DNA of 64,000 bases from Bifidobacterium sp. ESL0769 (GCF_029395495.1 NZ_CP113918.1:248001-312000); one strand, 5' to 3'. Counted from the first letter of the stretch, positions 9,058 through 18,410 are shown. A program made the numbers and translations. Notes: generated by a model not told the origin, from the letters alone.

Positions 9058-10401
9058 ATGGGGTTGTGGGATGTTGACAAGATTCAATATGTCGGACACG
9101 ACAAGGGAGTCAAGGAAGAGCTTGGTTTCCACTATTACGATGCTGATCGCGTGGTCGCCGGCAAGCCAATGAAGGATTGGCTGCGCTTCGCCGTGGCTTG
9201 GTGGCACACCTTCGACCAGCAGCTCGTCGATCCGTTCGGCGATGGCACTGCACATCGTCCTTATTACAAGTACACCGATCCGATGGATCAGTCGCTTGCC
9301 AAGGTCGATTATGCCTTCGAACTGTTCGAAAAGCTCGGCGTGAAGTATTTCTGCTTCCATGATCGCGACCTTGCGCCGGAAGGCGACACCCTGCGCGAGA
9401 CCAACGCCAACCTCGATCGTGTGGTTGACAAGATTGAAGAGAACATGAAGTCCACCGGCATCAAGCTGCTGTGGAACACCTCTTCGCTTTTCACCAACCC
9501 GCGCTTCGTCGACGGCGCTTCGACTTCGCCGTTCGCTGACATCTTCGCCTATTCGGCCGCGCAGTTGAAGCACAGCCTGGAGATCGGCAAGCGCCTCGGC
9601 GGTGAAAACTACGTCTTCTGGGGTGGTCGCGAAGGCTACGAAAACCTTTGGAACACCGACATGGGCCGCGAAAAGGACCATATGGCCGAGTTCTTCCACA
9701 TGTGCGTGGACTATGCCAAGGAAATCGGCATGAACGCGCAGTTCCTGATTGAGCCGAAGGCCAAGGAGCCCTGCAGCCTGCAGTATGACTTCGATGCTTC
9801 CACCGCCATTTCGTTCCTGCAGAAGTACGACCTGATGGGCACCTTCAAGCTCAACCTCGAAGGCAACCACGCCAACCTCGCCACCCACACCTACCAGCAC
9901 GAGATCCGCATCGTGCGTGACGCCGGCGAGCTCGGCTCGCTGGACGCCAACCAGGGCGACAAGCTCATCGGCTGGGATATGGACGAGTTCCCGACCGACC
10001 TCTACGAGACCACCGCAGTGATGTGGGAAGTCCTCGCCGAAGGCCAGATCGGCCCTCACGGTGGCCTGAACTTTGACGCCAAGCCGCGCCGCAGCTCCTT
10101 CGAAGCCGAAGACCTCTTCCGTACCCACATCGCGGGCATGGATTCTTTCGCCGCTGGCCTTCTGGTCGCCGCCAAGATGCACGAGGACAAGTACATCGAG
10201 GATCTCGTCTCTAAGCGTTATAGCTCCTACGATTCTGGCATCGGCAAGACCGTCGAAGACGGCACCGCCACGCTGGCCACCCTCGAGGATTATGCGATCG
10301 ATAAGCCGCAGAGCGAACTCATCGCCTCCACGCACTCCGATCACCTCGAGAGCGTTAAGGCTACGATCAATAACTACATGATCGAGGCACTGAGCGAGTA
10401 A
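9058..10401 (+). CDS. xylA: Xylose isomerase
   Basis: A 447-residue class II xylose isomerase (D-xylose to D-xylulose; also interconverts glucose and fructose), cytosolic and metal-dependent. Diagnostic motifs are the substrate-ring-opening FHDRD with H101, the metal-ligand segment IEPKAKEPC near residue 234, and [11 protein letters not shown] near 265. Length is normal for class II. Start ATG 9058 follows AAGGAGC. It has its own promoter and a very strong terminator downstream, so it is monocistronic. In bifidobacteria xylulose would feed the phosphoketolase shunt after phosphorylation; no xylulokinase gene is present here. Confidence 0.97.
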   Translation: MGLWDVDKIQYVGHDKGVKEELGFHYYDADRVVAGKPMKDWLRFAVAWWHTFDQQLVDPFGDGTAHRPYYKYTDPMDQSLAKVDYAFELFEKLGVKYFCFHDRDLAPEGDTLRETNANLDRVVDKIEENMKSTGIKLLWNTSSLFTNPRFVDGASTSPFADIFAYSAAQLKHSLEIGKRLGGENYVFWGGREGYENLWNTDMGREKDHMAEFFHMCVDYAKEIGMNAQFLIEPKAKEPCSLQYDFDASTAISFLQKYDLMGTFKLNLEGNHANLATHTYQHEIRIVRDAGELGSLDANQGDKLIGWDMDEFPTDLYETTAVMWEVLAEGQIGPHGGLNFDAKPRRSSFEAEDLFRTHIAGMDSFAAGLLVAAKMHEDKYIEDLVSKRYSSYDSGIGKTVEDGTATLATLEDYAIDKPQSELIASTHSDHLESVKATINNYMIEALSE

Positions 10402-10446
10402 AGCTGACAGTAGCAAACTCGTTTATAGTTTCATATTCCTTCCTTC

Positions 10447-10495
10447 GTGAGTTTGGCCGGTCGCTCCAAACGGGTGACCGGCCAAACTCACGTTT
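10447..10495 (+). terminator. Terminator after xylA with a perfect 16-bp stem
   Basis: GTGAGTTTGGCCGGTC (10447-10462) and GACCGGCCAAACTCAC (10476-10491) pair perfectly around a 13-base loop, followed by GTTTT. Confidence 0.8.
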
Positions 10496-10535
10496 TGAGG
10501 TCAAATGGGTCGTGTGAAGAGGACTCATGATATAC

Positions 10536-10577
10536 AAAAAGCTGGTCACCAAACGGAATATCTGGCGACCGGCTTTT
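10536..10577 (-). terminator. Terminator of the minus-strand esterase gene
   Basis: Read on the minus strand, AAAAGCCGGTCGCCA pairs with TGGTGACCAGCTTTTT around a short loop and ends in a T-run. It faces the xylA terminator. Confidence 0.65.
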
Positions 10578-10598
10578 CCGTGATTGAAGTCTACGCTA

Positions 10599-11423
10599 TT
10601 ACTTTACGAAGTTGCGCTTGATCCAAGCGGCCCAGAGGCTCGGCCAGACCTGGGCGCTTGGCTCGATCTGCGCGGCGTTGCCGGCAGCGGCGGTCTCGGC
10701 GGTGGCGAGGGCCAGGCTGTGTGGGCCGTGCGGGAAGATGTGCGCTTCGACGGGTACTCCGGCGTCGATGCAGGCGTTGATGAAGAGCAGCGAGTTCTGC
10801 ACTGGAACCACGGCGTCGGTGACGGTCTGCCAGATGAACGTGGTCGGCGTCTTGGCATCCACATGCTTTTCGCAGGAGATTTCGTCGAGCATCTTCTGGT
10901 CGGTTTTCTTTTCGCCGAGCAGCTTGTCGACCGTGCCCGCGTGCGTGTACTTGCCGGCGGTGAGCACGGAGTAGCCCAGCGCAAGGCCGTTGGCGCGCAC
11001 TTCGTCGGGGTCGTAACCGTTTTCGCGCATCACGTCATCGCCAGTGGTTGTGGCCATCGAGGCGGCAAGCTGGCCGCCGCAGGAGAAGCCGATGACCGTG
11101 ACGGCCTTGGGGTCGATGTGCCAGGCCTCGGCGTTCTCGCGGATGATCTTCATGGCTTCGGCACCTTCGAGCATCTGCACCGGATAGCGTGAAGGGGTGA
11201 TGGAATAGCGCAGCACGAACGCCTGCACGCCCGCACCTACGGCCATCATGGCGATGGGTTCGGCTTCGCGGTCGGTCACCTTGTTGAACCCGCCGCCGGG
11301 GAAGATGAGTACCGCCGGGCGGCGACGGTCCGGGTCGATTTCCTTGGAATTGTCGATGATATAGCCAGTCAGCGTTGCCTCGCTGCCGTCGATACCTTTG
11401 ATGGTCTTAGTAATGTATTGCAT
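10599..11423 (-). CDS. Alpha/beta-hydrolase, acetyl/feruloyl esterase-like
   Basis: A 274-residue serine hydrolase of the BD-FAE/Aes-like group, cytosolic (no signal peptide). Visible features are the oxyanion-hole block FPGGGFNKVTDREAEP, the nucleophile elbow GFSCGGQLAAS with the catalytic serine, and a late HIFPHGPHSLALA segment carrying the catalytic histidine. Related enzymes deacetylate xylo-oligosaccharides or remove feruloyl groups, which would suit a neighbour of xylA, but specificity is inferred. I chose ATG at 11421-11423 (protein begins MQYITKTIKG), preceded by AGGGGC, rather than a longer frame starting 57 bases upstream with no ribosome site. Confidence 0.82.
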   Translation of the reverse strand: MQYITKTIKGIDGSEATLTGYIIDNSKEIDPDRRRPAVLIFPGGGFNKVTDREAEPIAMMAVGAGVQAFVLRYSITPSRYPVQMLEGAEAMKIIRENAEAWHIDPKAVTVIGFSCGGQLAASMATTTGDDVMRENGYDPDEVRANGLALGYSVLTAGKYTHAGTVDKLLGEKKTDQKMLDEISCEKHVDAKTPTTFIWQTVTDAVVPVQNSLLFINACIDAGVPVEAHIFPHGPHSLALATAETAAAGNAAQIEPSAQVWPSLWAAWIKRNFVK

Positions 11424-11564
11424 ATTGTGCCCCTTTTCGTGGCCAGTGGCCGTTTCGCGTCTAATCGATAATGATGTCAAGCCAGTTGGTGTCTACTTTC
11501 GGATTCTAGGAAGGTTGCCCGACGGTTTGCTTTATGCGTCATTGTGGTGATGGATACTTGAAGT

Positions 11565-12530
11565 ATGGGAACAAGTGATATGGAATCCGCGGAAAACGAG
11601 ACTGGTGAACGCGAGGTGCCAGAAGATGGCGTGATGGTCGACATTCCGCGGGGAACGGTGGTATTGGCGGCCACGCCGATCGGCAATGTCGGGGATGCTT
11701 CGGCCAGACTCAAAGCGCTGCTGGAACGTGCCGATATCGTTGCGGCGGAGGACACGCGGCGGCTTTACGATTTGGCGAACCGGCTCGGCGTTCATGTCGG
11801 CGGGCGCGTCGTCGCCAACCACGACCACAACGAGCGCGCGAAGGCCGACGGCCTGCTCGATGAGGTCGAACGTGGTGCGACCGTGCTGGTGGTTTCGGAC
11901 GCGGGCATGCCCACCGTCAACGACCCGGGCGTGGCCATCGTTCGTCGCGCCATCGAGCGCGATTTGCCCGTGACCTGCGCTCCCGGCCCGTCCGCCGTGC
12001 TCGACGCGCTCGCGCTTTCCGGCCTGCCGACCGACCGTTTCTGCTACGAGGGCTTCGTGCCGCGCAAGCACAACGAGCGCATCCAGCGCTTCCGCTCGCT
12101 CAAGGGGGAGCGGCGCACCATTGTTTTTTACGAGACGTTGCACCGCATTGCTGAAACGATGGACGATTTGCTGGAAATGTTCGGCCCGAACCGTCCGATG
12201 GCCTTGTGCCGCGAGCTCACCAAAGACTATGAGCAAATCCGCCGTGGCACCGTCGAAGAAATCCATCAGTCCGTTGTCGACGACCCGCCGCGCGGTGAAA
12301 TCGTGCTGGTTATCGCGGGCGCGAGCGAAGACGAAGCGCTCAAAGCAGGCGAGGCCACGGCAGCGGTCCTAAGCGTCGATGATCTTGCCGCGCTCGCCGT
12401 CGAACATGCCGCCAAAACCAACGAGCGCATCAAAGACGCCATCGCCGAAGTCGTCAAAGCCCACCCGCTTCCCGACGGTTCTCTCCCGAACCGTAAGGCC
12501 GTCTACGCCGCCGCCCTCAAGCTGAAATAA
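11565..12530 (+). CDS. rsmI: 16S rRNA 2'-O-ribose C1402 methyltransferase
   Basis: A 321-residue RsmI, which methylates the ribose of C1402 in the decoding centre of 16S rRNA using S-adenosylmethionine. The tetrapyrrole-methylase-like core starts at VVLAATPIGNVGDAS (about 30-44), followed by AAEDTRRLYDL, the VVSDAGMPTVNDPG SAM-binding segment (about 105-118), the APGPSAVLDAL loop and the FYETLHR motif. The first 25 or so residues are an extra acidic extension; ATG 11580 is an alternative start in the same frame. It usually neighbours metG or tatD; here an accessory island separates it from tatD. Confidence 0.95.
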   Translation: MGTSDMESAENETGEREVPEDGVMVDIPRGTVVLAATPIGNVGDASARLKALLERADIVAAEDTRRLYDLANRLGVHVGGRVVANHDHNERAKADGLLDEVERGATVLVVSDAGMPTVNDPGVAIVRRAIERDLPVTCAPGPSAVLDALALSGLPTDRFCYEGFVPRKHNERIQRFRSLKGERRTIVFYETLHRIAETMDDLLEMFGPNRPMALCRELTKDYEQIRRGTVEEIHQSVVDDPPRGEIVLVIAGASEDEALKAGEATAAVLSVDDLAALAVEHAAKTNERIKDAIAEVVKAHPLPDGSLPNRKAVYAAALKLK

Positions 12531-12552
12531 AGGTAGCGAGTATAGGCGAGGT

Positions 12553-12595
12553 CGTTTTATCGTGCATATTGCAATATAATATGCACGATAAAACG
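12553..12595. terminator. Bidirectional terminator, perfect 18-bp stem
   Basis: CGTTTTATCGTGCATATT (12553-12570) and its exact reverse complement (12578-12595) enclose a 7-base loop between the convergent rsmI and kinase genes. The A/T-rich outer arms give a U-run in both directions. Confidence 0.85.
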
Positions 12596-12615
12596 TAAGT
12601 AATGGATAGTGGAAC

Positions 12616-13542
12616 TTACCTTTGTACGTCGATTTTGTGGTACGCCGGCAGTAATATCTGTTCGTATCGCTGGGTCAAGATGCGCTTGTGATATTCGCGG
12701 TATTCGTCGTCAGCCACATGCACGCCTGCGTACTCGTTTGGCAAGCTGTCAAACAGTGCGTCGAGCCGATCTTGATCATAGCTAGATATGAACCGTGCCA
12801 GCGCCTTGTTGCATTCCTCGTCCTGTCCAGAGGCAATGTATTTCAGTGGCGCGATATGGTGTCCCCTGTCGTCGAGATAACAGGAACGTACGTCCAGGAC
12901 GTCTTGATTGAGTAGTTTTTCGTCGTGCAAATGTTGGTGAATCTGCTTCGGTGTGCGCTTGTTATAAAGCGAGCTGCCATTGTCGTAGACGGGGGCGAGT
13001 TCTGTGTGCTCGCCGTCGATGAGAATACCCCAATTCGTGTTGTTGCGGTCAACGTTGCGTATAAACGAATCGACAATGAACATATCCCAGAACCGTTCGA
13101 TGGTGCCGGGAATTCGGTTAAGCCAAGGGTGGCGGTAAATGGTGGCTCTCACATCGGCCAGTACGACATTGCGTCCGTCTGAAGGAGAGCCAGAGAAGCC
13201 GGTCTCATCGTCCGACATGGAGTTCTTGAGTTCGCGGAATTCAACGAGTCTGCCGTGGCCTGCTTCGAAATCCTTACAGGCGCAGACCAGTTTCCCCTCG
13301 CGGATACCGAGTTTCGTCTCGTGTACGTCGATGTCGTGCATCGCATATATCTGGGAACCCAGAAATTCGGAAAGCGGGGCTGATGTATAAGACGGCACAG
13401 AGCCAGCTAGTTCTTTTGTGGGGCCAGGGAATTTGAGCATCCAGTCTTCGCCCTCCCAGCTCACGCCCACTTTGCGCCCTGCGTCGCCGCCGTAGAATCG
13501 TCCGGAATCGGAGCATGGCTCAAAATTCACCAGTTTCAGCAT
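12616..13542 (-). CDS. HipA/CtkA-like serine/threonine kinase, solitary
   Basis: A 308-residue protein of the HipA-like/CtkA kinase group. The N-terminal half has the family pattern YGGDAGRKVGVSWEGEDWML with a following KFPG segment, then VCACKDF. The C-terminal catalytic part has FWDMFIVDSFIRNVDRNNTN, matching the HipA D-x-x-x-N-x-D-R catalytic loop, and APVYDNGSSL, matching the metal-binding DFG-like element. Such kinases phosphorylate themselves or partner proteins; some are toxins with a HipB partner. No HipB-like gene is adjacent, so a toxin-antitoxin role is not shown. It lies in an island between rsmI and tatD. Start ATG at 13540-13542. Confidence 0.8.
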   Translation of the reverse strand: MLKLVNFEPCSDSGRFYGGDAGRKVGVSWEGEDWMLKFPGPTKELAGSVPSYTSAPLSEFLGSQIYAMHDIDVHETKLGIREGKLVCACKDFEAGHGRLVEFRELKNSMSDDETGFSGSPSDGRNVVLADVRATIYRHPWLNRIPGTIERFWDMFIVDSFIRNVDRNNTNWGILIDGEHTELAPVYDNGSSLYNKRTPKQIHQHLHDEKLLNQDVLDVRSCYLDDRGHHIAPLKYIASGQDEECNKALARFISSYDQDRLDALFDSLPNEYAGVHVADDEYREYHKRILTQRYEQILLPAYHKIDVQR

Positions 13543-13729
13543 GTGCGCCTCCGTTCATTGCGTTTATTGAGGTTTTGGGTGGCTTACTTTTTATTATCTC
13601 ATTCTAATGGTCAAGAATATTGACAATGAGCGAAGAGCGTTGTTCATATTGCTTTTGTTGTTCGCTGTATTGAAATACGACTATTTATAATGTTAGAAAT
13701 GGCTGGGAGGGAACAAAGAGGGAACAAGT

Positions 13730-14392
13730 ATGGGTTTTATATATCAAATAGTTGTAGTGACTTTCCTTGTGGCGTTCATTTTTCTTGCTGTCGAGGTAGT
13801 TGCCGCGTTGTGTCGCATTGGAATCCGAGGATTTGTAAAAGCTGTTGAAGATAAAATCGTTTACTATCCTCGAGCAGCTTCGGTTTTGGCGTTCTTTAAA
13901 ATTCCTGATTTTCTATTGGTCCTGTTAACGGTTTTTGCGGTCTGGTTTCTTCAAGAAAATAAACTATCCGGTTTTATACAGTTTCATGATGATACTTCCG
14001 TCGAAAAATCGTTATTTACACTGGCGATTTCAGCAGATATCGGATTAACTGCATTGCTGTCTTTGGCTATTACTTTTTTGCATTCTTTGCGGTCTGCACA
14101 TGAGGACAGCGTATATTTGGAAAGGAACCCATACAACGTATATTTACAGAAACAATGGCCTTTTAAACTGGTAACGAGTCAGATTTTTGGTCTGTATGTG
14201 ATTGGTTTGTATGCGCTTCCGCTTGTTTCTGCTGCACTTTGTGCCTTCTATGGAAATGCGAAACAATGGTTTACTCAATTTTCTGAAGATTCCATTTTAT
14301 TTGATATATGGCTTTCAGTTTACTGTGCTGCGTTATTGATTTTGGCTTTTACTGTTTACGTAGCTTTGCGTTTCAACCATTCATCTCAATGA
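13730..14392 (+). CDS. Small membrane protein of unknown function, five predicted helices
   Basis: A 220-residue protein not recognised from any family. Hydrophobic stretches at about 4-27, 54-75, 95-117, 147-174 and 188-213 predict five membrane helices. The segment YLERNPYNVYLQKQWPFKL between helices 3 and 4 looks cytoplasmic or peripheral. Start ATG 13730 has GGGAGG and GAGGGAAC upstream. Base composition is markedly more AT-rich than the flanks and codon use differs (many TTT, ATT, TTA), suggesting horizontal acquisition. The stop overlaps an ATG (ATGA at 14389-14392), the usual sign of translational coupling to the next gene. Confidence 0.75.
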   Translation: MGFIYQIVVVTFLVAFIFLAVEVVAALCRIGIRGFVKAVEDKIVYYPRAASVLAFFKIPDFLLVLLTVFAVWFLQENKLSGFIQFHDDTSVEKSLFTLAISADIGLTALLSLAITFLHSLRSAHEDSVYLERNPYNVYLQKQWPFKLVTSQIFGLYVIGLYALPLVSAALCAFYGNAKQWFTQFSEDSILFDIWLSVYCAALLILAFTVYVALRFNHSSQ

Positions 14393-15856
14393 ATAGAGGG
14401 GCAAGGGAAAAACATTATCGAGCAGGATATCACTCGCAGATTTCATGGCTATCTCAATGCAGATATTAAGGATGGGTTTAATGCCGATCCAATTGGACGT
14501 CTTAAATCTGAAATCGATGAATTAGATGGCGACCAGTCCAAGATTACCTATATTAAGTACGCGTTTGGTGATTGGTTGGGATTAGATGCTGAGGAGCCTA
14601 TTTATGCGGCGTTGCATCTTACGTATAGCGGGGAACGCAATAAATTCAATGATTTTACTCGAAAGGCAGTGAATCTCGATAAGCGAGTATTTGAAGTAGC
14701 TTTATATCTGAAACGAAAGTGGAGGTTTCTGTACAATTCTGGCTTGGAAAATTCATCTGATTTTAGTGAGGTGCTTGCTCGGCAAAGATGGGTAGATAAA
14801 GGGCTCCTCGACAGGATATCAACTTTATGGCCTGATTCGTATGCAAACTATTTTAACGATACTCGTGTGGATTTGTCGGAATCGATGTCTCTTTGGCCTG
14901 AAGATAAAAACGCGCCGAAACTTGATGTGGTACGAGCGATGATTGAACAGTGCTACGGTGATTTAGTTTGTCGCGCTGAGGATGAGGAAAGTTCCGAGGC
15001 ATGGCTATCCGAAATGTTGCACGGGCATATCGGGGAAGAGACGTTTACTGACAAGTCTTCGCAGCGTGATGTGCAAAAAAATACCGAAGATTATCTTTTT
15101 GAGCAGGCTGTGGCATTTCTGGTGCAAACGCTCGGGGACTCTAAGGTTCAAACGCGATGGGATAATCAGGATCGACAGGAGCTTTGGCTTAGAAATGTGT
15201 GTCTTGATTCAGTATTCAACCAATCAAAAAGTCAGACCTTACTTGACGGGCTCTGGTCTTTTATCTCTGTCCCCAATCTGGCAGCGATTTCTGAATGGTC
15301 GTTGAAAAGTGTTTACGATATATTGCCGTTTGAGAAAAGAATCAGTCATTTGATATGGCTTGGCGCATATGATTATTCCGATGACCGGTTGAAGCTAGTA
15401 GCTGCTCAACATTACGAGTTGTATGAAGGCGGATTGCAGAAAGATAGTCCGCTGATTGACGATGGGGTCTGTGAGTCGCAAGGAGGCAGAACGATAGCCA
15501 GAAACGCCCTAAAGGCTATGGTTTGGGAAGATTTGAATGGTGCTTCGTATTCTGTTGATTCTTGGTGTTCTCAGGAAGAAGTAGACAAGGTTATTGATGA
15601 GTTATTCGATCCCTTGATTAATCAGGACCTTCTTGATTCTGAACAAAATGGCCAATTTGACCCACTTTATTTGTTGATGTTGAAATCATGCGTGCAAAGT
15701 GAGTGGGAAGTCTGTGACCAGTTAGATAAGCTTTTTTGTGGGAATAAGTCAGCGCATATTGATGACCGAATGAGAAAGAAGATTGAGTTGTATAAACAGG
15801 AATATCCACAAGCTATGCCGAGGATAATAGAAAAGCTTGGGTCTTTCGAAAAATGA
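14389..15856 (+). CDS. Large AT-rich protein of unknown function; 5' end apparently frameshifted
   Basis: The frame is open from just after the upstream stop to TGA 15854-15856 but has no ordinary start near its 5' end; the first usable codon in that frame is TTG 14576 (426 residues). An ATG at 14389 overlaps the upstream stop as ATGA but reads another frame and stops after 26 codons. Removing one A from the AAAAA tract at 14408-14412 would join that ATG to the main frame and give about 488 residues beginning MNRGARENIIEQD. So this is either a frameshifted gene, a sequencing error, a slippage-controlled gene, or a gene with a rare start such as ATT 14411. The protein is acidic, soluble-looking, Trp-rich and matches no family I know. 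It is coupled to the membrane protein and shares its AT-rich composition. Confidence 0.6.
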
Positions 15857-16020
15857 GATGAGCTTGCAGATGTTTTTAGGGTTGTATTGAGGTGGGTTTG
15901 CCCGAATCGTCAGTATGCATCTGTGACGAAGCTGTTGAGTTCGCTCGCGAGGTGTTGTTGAAATACCAACAATCAAAAAAGGTTTAACTGTGACAAACTG
16001 GTAAAAGTAGTATTTCTTAT

Positions 16021-16104
16021 CTATGGTAAAACTGGCAGAAATGTCAAAAAGTTCCTATGGTAAAATTGGCAAATCGACAGAAATTTCCTAGGGTAAAACT
16101 GGCA
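16021..16104 (+). repeat. Three 17-bp direct repeats before the AAA ATPase gene
   Basis: CTATGGTAAAACTGGCA (16021-16037), CTATGGTAAAATTGGCA (16055-16071) and CTAGGGTAAAACTGGCA (16088-16104) recur at 34- and 33-base spacing. A weaker fragment, ACTGGTAAAAG, lies at 15997-16007. The last copy ends about 10 bases before the start codon. The regular three-turn spacing suggests one protein binding the same DNA face, possibly autoregulation. It is not a CRISPR: repeats are short and spacers nearly as short. Confidence 0.75.
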
Positions 16105-16114
16105 GGATGTGGTT

Positions 16115-17443
16115 ATGAAGCGTTCGATTATGGCTCAATTGAAGCAATGGAAAGGCTTGAAAGATCATAATCCTCTGGTGTTGTGCGGGGCGCGACAGGT
16201 AGGCAAGACGTATGTTTTGAAAGAGTTCGGGCAGCAGGAATATGAATCTTGCGTGTATATCAACCTGATGAACGACGAAGCCAAAAGGGTGTTCGCCGCC
16301 GGATATGACGCCAAACAGGTGCTGGCCAATATCGGAATCTATGCCGGGCAAAACATCGTACCTGGCAAAACGCTGGTAATCATCGACGAGATTCAGGAAG
16401 TCCCGTCGGCCATGACCCTGATGAAGGCGTTCAAGGAAGATACGCCCGAGCAGGATATCGTTGCTGCCGGCTCTTATCTGGGGATTACTTTGCACGCGGG
16501 TATTTCGTTCCCAGTCGGAAAAGTCGAAATGCTCGATATGTATCCGATGACGTTTATCGAATTCCTGTGGGCGAATGGTCAGGAGCCCCTTGCCAAGGTC
16601 GTTGAGTGTTTGGATTTCAAAACGGCTTCAGCGTTTTCGGAACGTCTGGAACGTTACTTGCGCGAATACTACTATGTCGGTGGTATGCCGGAAGCGGTCA
16701 AGCTGTTCGTTGAAGGGGATGGCCACGAGGATTATGCTGCAGCCCGTTCGGTGCAACGCAGATTGTTGCGCGACTACAGTGCCGATTTCTCCAAACATAT
16801 TCCGGCCAGCGTCGAAGCGGAGCGCGTTCGTTTGACGTTCGATTCCATTCCGGCGCATCTTGGCAGAGAGAATCACAAGTTCGTCTTCGGCCATATCGCC
16901 AAGGGCGCTCGGGCGCGGCAATTCGAGACGGCCATTCAGTGGATTGTCGATTCGGGATTGGCCAACCGCGTCTATCGCGTCGATAAAGTGGCGAAACCAC
17001 TGAAGTTCTACCGGGACTTGTCGGCTTTCAAACTCTATCTTCACGATGTCGGCTTGCTGGGCGCGACGATGGGGATCGAGGCCAGGGATGTTTTGCTTTC
17101 TGACAAGGCACTGACGGAGTATAAAGGCGCGATGACCGAACAATATGTTTGCCAGCAGCTGGGCGCCGGCGGCAACGTTCCATATTACTGGACGGCGGGT
17201 GAGGGCCGCCCGGCCGAAGTGGATTTCGTAGTCGAGCACGCAGGTACGGTCGCGCCTTTGGAAGCGAAAGCCGAGGAAAATCTGCAGGCGAAAAGCCTCA
17301 AGTCGCTTTGCGCGAAAACCGGTCTGCATGGTTACCGCACTTCCATGTCGGGCTACCGCGAGCAGGATTGGATGACGAACGTCCCGCTGTGGGCAGTAGG
17401 TCCGTATTTTGCGGTTGAGGATTTTGTGGACTTTGCGGAATAG
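16115..17443 (+). CDS. AAA-family ATPase with C-terminal DUF4143 nuclease-like domain
   Basis: About 442 residues. The N-terminal AAA_14 ATPase has Walker A GARQVGKT at about residues 25-32 and Walker B LVIIDEIQEVP near 90. The C-terminal DUF4143 domain ends in a restriction-endonuclease-like pattern, EVDFVVEHAG then PLEAKAEEN, where D, E and K fit a PD-(D/E)xK core. Members are common in mobile and genomic islands, and their role is not established. ATG 16115 is preferred because GGCAGGA precedes it at a normal distance; GTG 16109 is in frame but too close. The GC content returns to chromosomal values here. Confidence 0.85.
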   Translation: MKRSIMAQLKQWKGLKDHNPLVLCGARQVGKTYVLKEFGQQEYESCVYINLMNDEAKRVFAAGYDAKQVLANIGIYAGQNIVPGKTLVIIDEIQEVPSAMTLMKAFKEDTPEQDIVAAGSYLGITLHAGISFPVGKVEMLDMYPMTFIEFLWANGQEPLAKVVECLDFKTASAFSERLERYLREYYYVGGMPEAVKLFVEGDGHEDYAAARSVQRRLLRDYSADFSKHIPASVEAERVRLTFDSIPAHLGRENHKFVFGHIAKGARARQFETAIQWIVDSGLANRVYRVDKVAKPLKFYRDLSAFKLYLHDVGLLGATMGIEARDVLLSDKALTEYKGAMTEQYVCQQLGAGGNVPYYWTAGEGRPAEVDFVVEHAGTVAPLEAKAEENLQAKSLKSLCAKTGLHGYRTSMSGYREQDWMTNVPLWAVGPYFAVEDFVDFAE

Positions 17444-17453
17444 ACTGGGCGGC

Positions 17454-18410
17454 ATGAGCAAGAAACATCGGGATCGAAGCTGGGCGCCGGCACCGGAGGC
17501 GCTGCCGGACGGGGTGCATGTGGTCGATGACCATACGCATGTGGCGAGCGTCGTGCCGTTCGCACGCGAGATGAACCGGCAGGCCATTGAGCGCGACCAG
17601 CCGCCGGTGCCGGTCTATAGCGTCGACGAGATTCTCGCGCAGGCGAAAGCCGTCGGCGTCGAAGGCGTTATCGACGTGGGCTGCGAGCTGCCGAATCTCA
17701 AAGTCGCGGTGCAGATGGCGCTCGATCATCCCAAAACCGTCCACGCAGGCCTTGCGATCCACCCGAACGAGGCCGTTTTGCACGGCCATCGGGGAGTGCC
17801 CGGCCCCGACGGACTGCCGCTTAAATACCAGCCGTGGCACGACGTGAGTTTCGAGGACGCACTCGCCGAGGTCCATCGGCTGGCCACGAAGTACCCTGAG
17901 CAGGTCGTCGCCATCGGCGAGACTGGCATGGACCTTTTCCGCACCGGAGAGGCCGCGATGGAAATCCAGCGCGACGCCTTCCGTGCCCATATCGCGCTGG
18001 CCAAGGAATTGAACCTGCCGATGCAGATTCACGACCGCGATGCCCACAAAGAGGTCATCGAAACGCTGCTCAAAGACGGCAGCCCCGATCGCACCGTCTT
18101 CCACAGCTGGTCCGGCGACACCGAACTTGCGCAGATCGCGAAGCAGCAGGGCTGGTACCTGAGCTTTTCCGGCGCTTCCAGTTTCAAGGGCAATGAAGAG
18201 ATTCGCAGATCTGTGGCCATCGTGGGGCTCGACCACATCATGGTTGAGACGGATGCTCCTTATCTCACCCCGATGCCGTACCGTGGCCGGACGAATGCCC
18301 CGTATATGATTCCTTATACCTTGAAGGCGCTCGCAGACACCCTTGATTTGCCGATAGGTGAAGTTGCGAAGGCGACGCGCGAAACGACGAGGGCTGTGTA
18401 CGGCGTATAA
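17454..18410 (+). CDS. tatD: TatD-family metal-dependent DNase
   Basis: A 318-residue TatD-family hydrolase of the amidohydrolase fold. Metal ligands are visible in order: VDDHTHV near residue 25 (H-x-H pair), GETGMDLFRTG (glutamate) near 162, QIHDRDA (histidine) near 190, VFHSWSGD (histidine) near 217 and VETDAPYLTPMPYRG (aspartate) near 265. Family members have 3'-5' exonuclease activity and a proposed role in DNA repair or degradation. It begins 11 bases after the ATPase stop at ATG 17454 (MSKKHRD). A longer frame upstream overlaps the ATPase and has no ribosome site. Confidence 0.9.
   Translation: MSKKHRDRSWAPAPEALPDGVHVVDDHTHVASVVPFAREMNRQAIERDQPPVPVYSVDEILAQAKAVGVEGVIDVGCELPNLKVAVQMALDHPKTVHAGLAIHPNEAVLHGHRGVPGPDGLPLKYQPWHDVSFEDALAEVHRLATKYPEQVVAIGETGMDLFRTGEAAMEIQRDAFRAHIALAKELNLPMQIHDRDAHKEVIETLLKDGSPDRTVFHSWSGDTELAQIAKQQGWYLSFSGASSFKGNEEIRRSVAIVGLDHIMVETDAPYLTPMPYRGRTNAPYMIPYTLKALADTLDLPIGEVAKATRETTRAVYGV

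Noticed and set aside
9010..10416. 468-codon open frame on the minus strand opposite xylA
   Set aside because: xylA on the plus strand has unmistakable catalytic motifs and H101; the antisense frame is a by-product of its GC-rich third positions and resembles no protein.
16021..16104. CRISPR-like array
   Set aside because: Repeats are 17 bases with 16-17-base gaps that are themselves partly similar, only three copies, and no cas genes are nearby.
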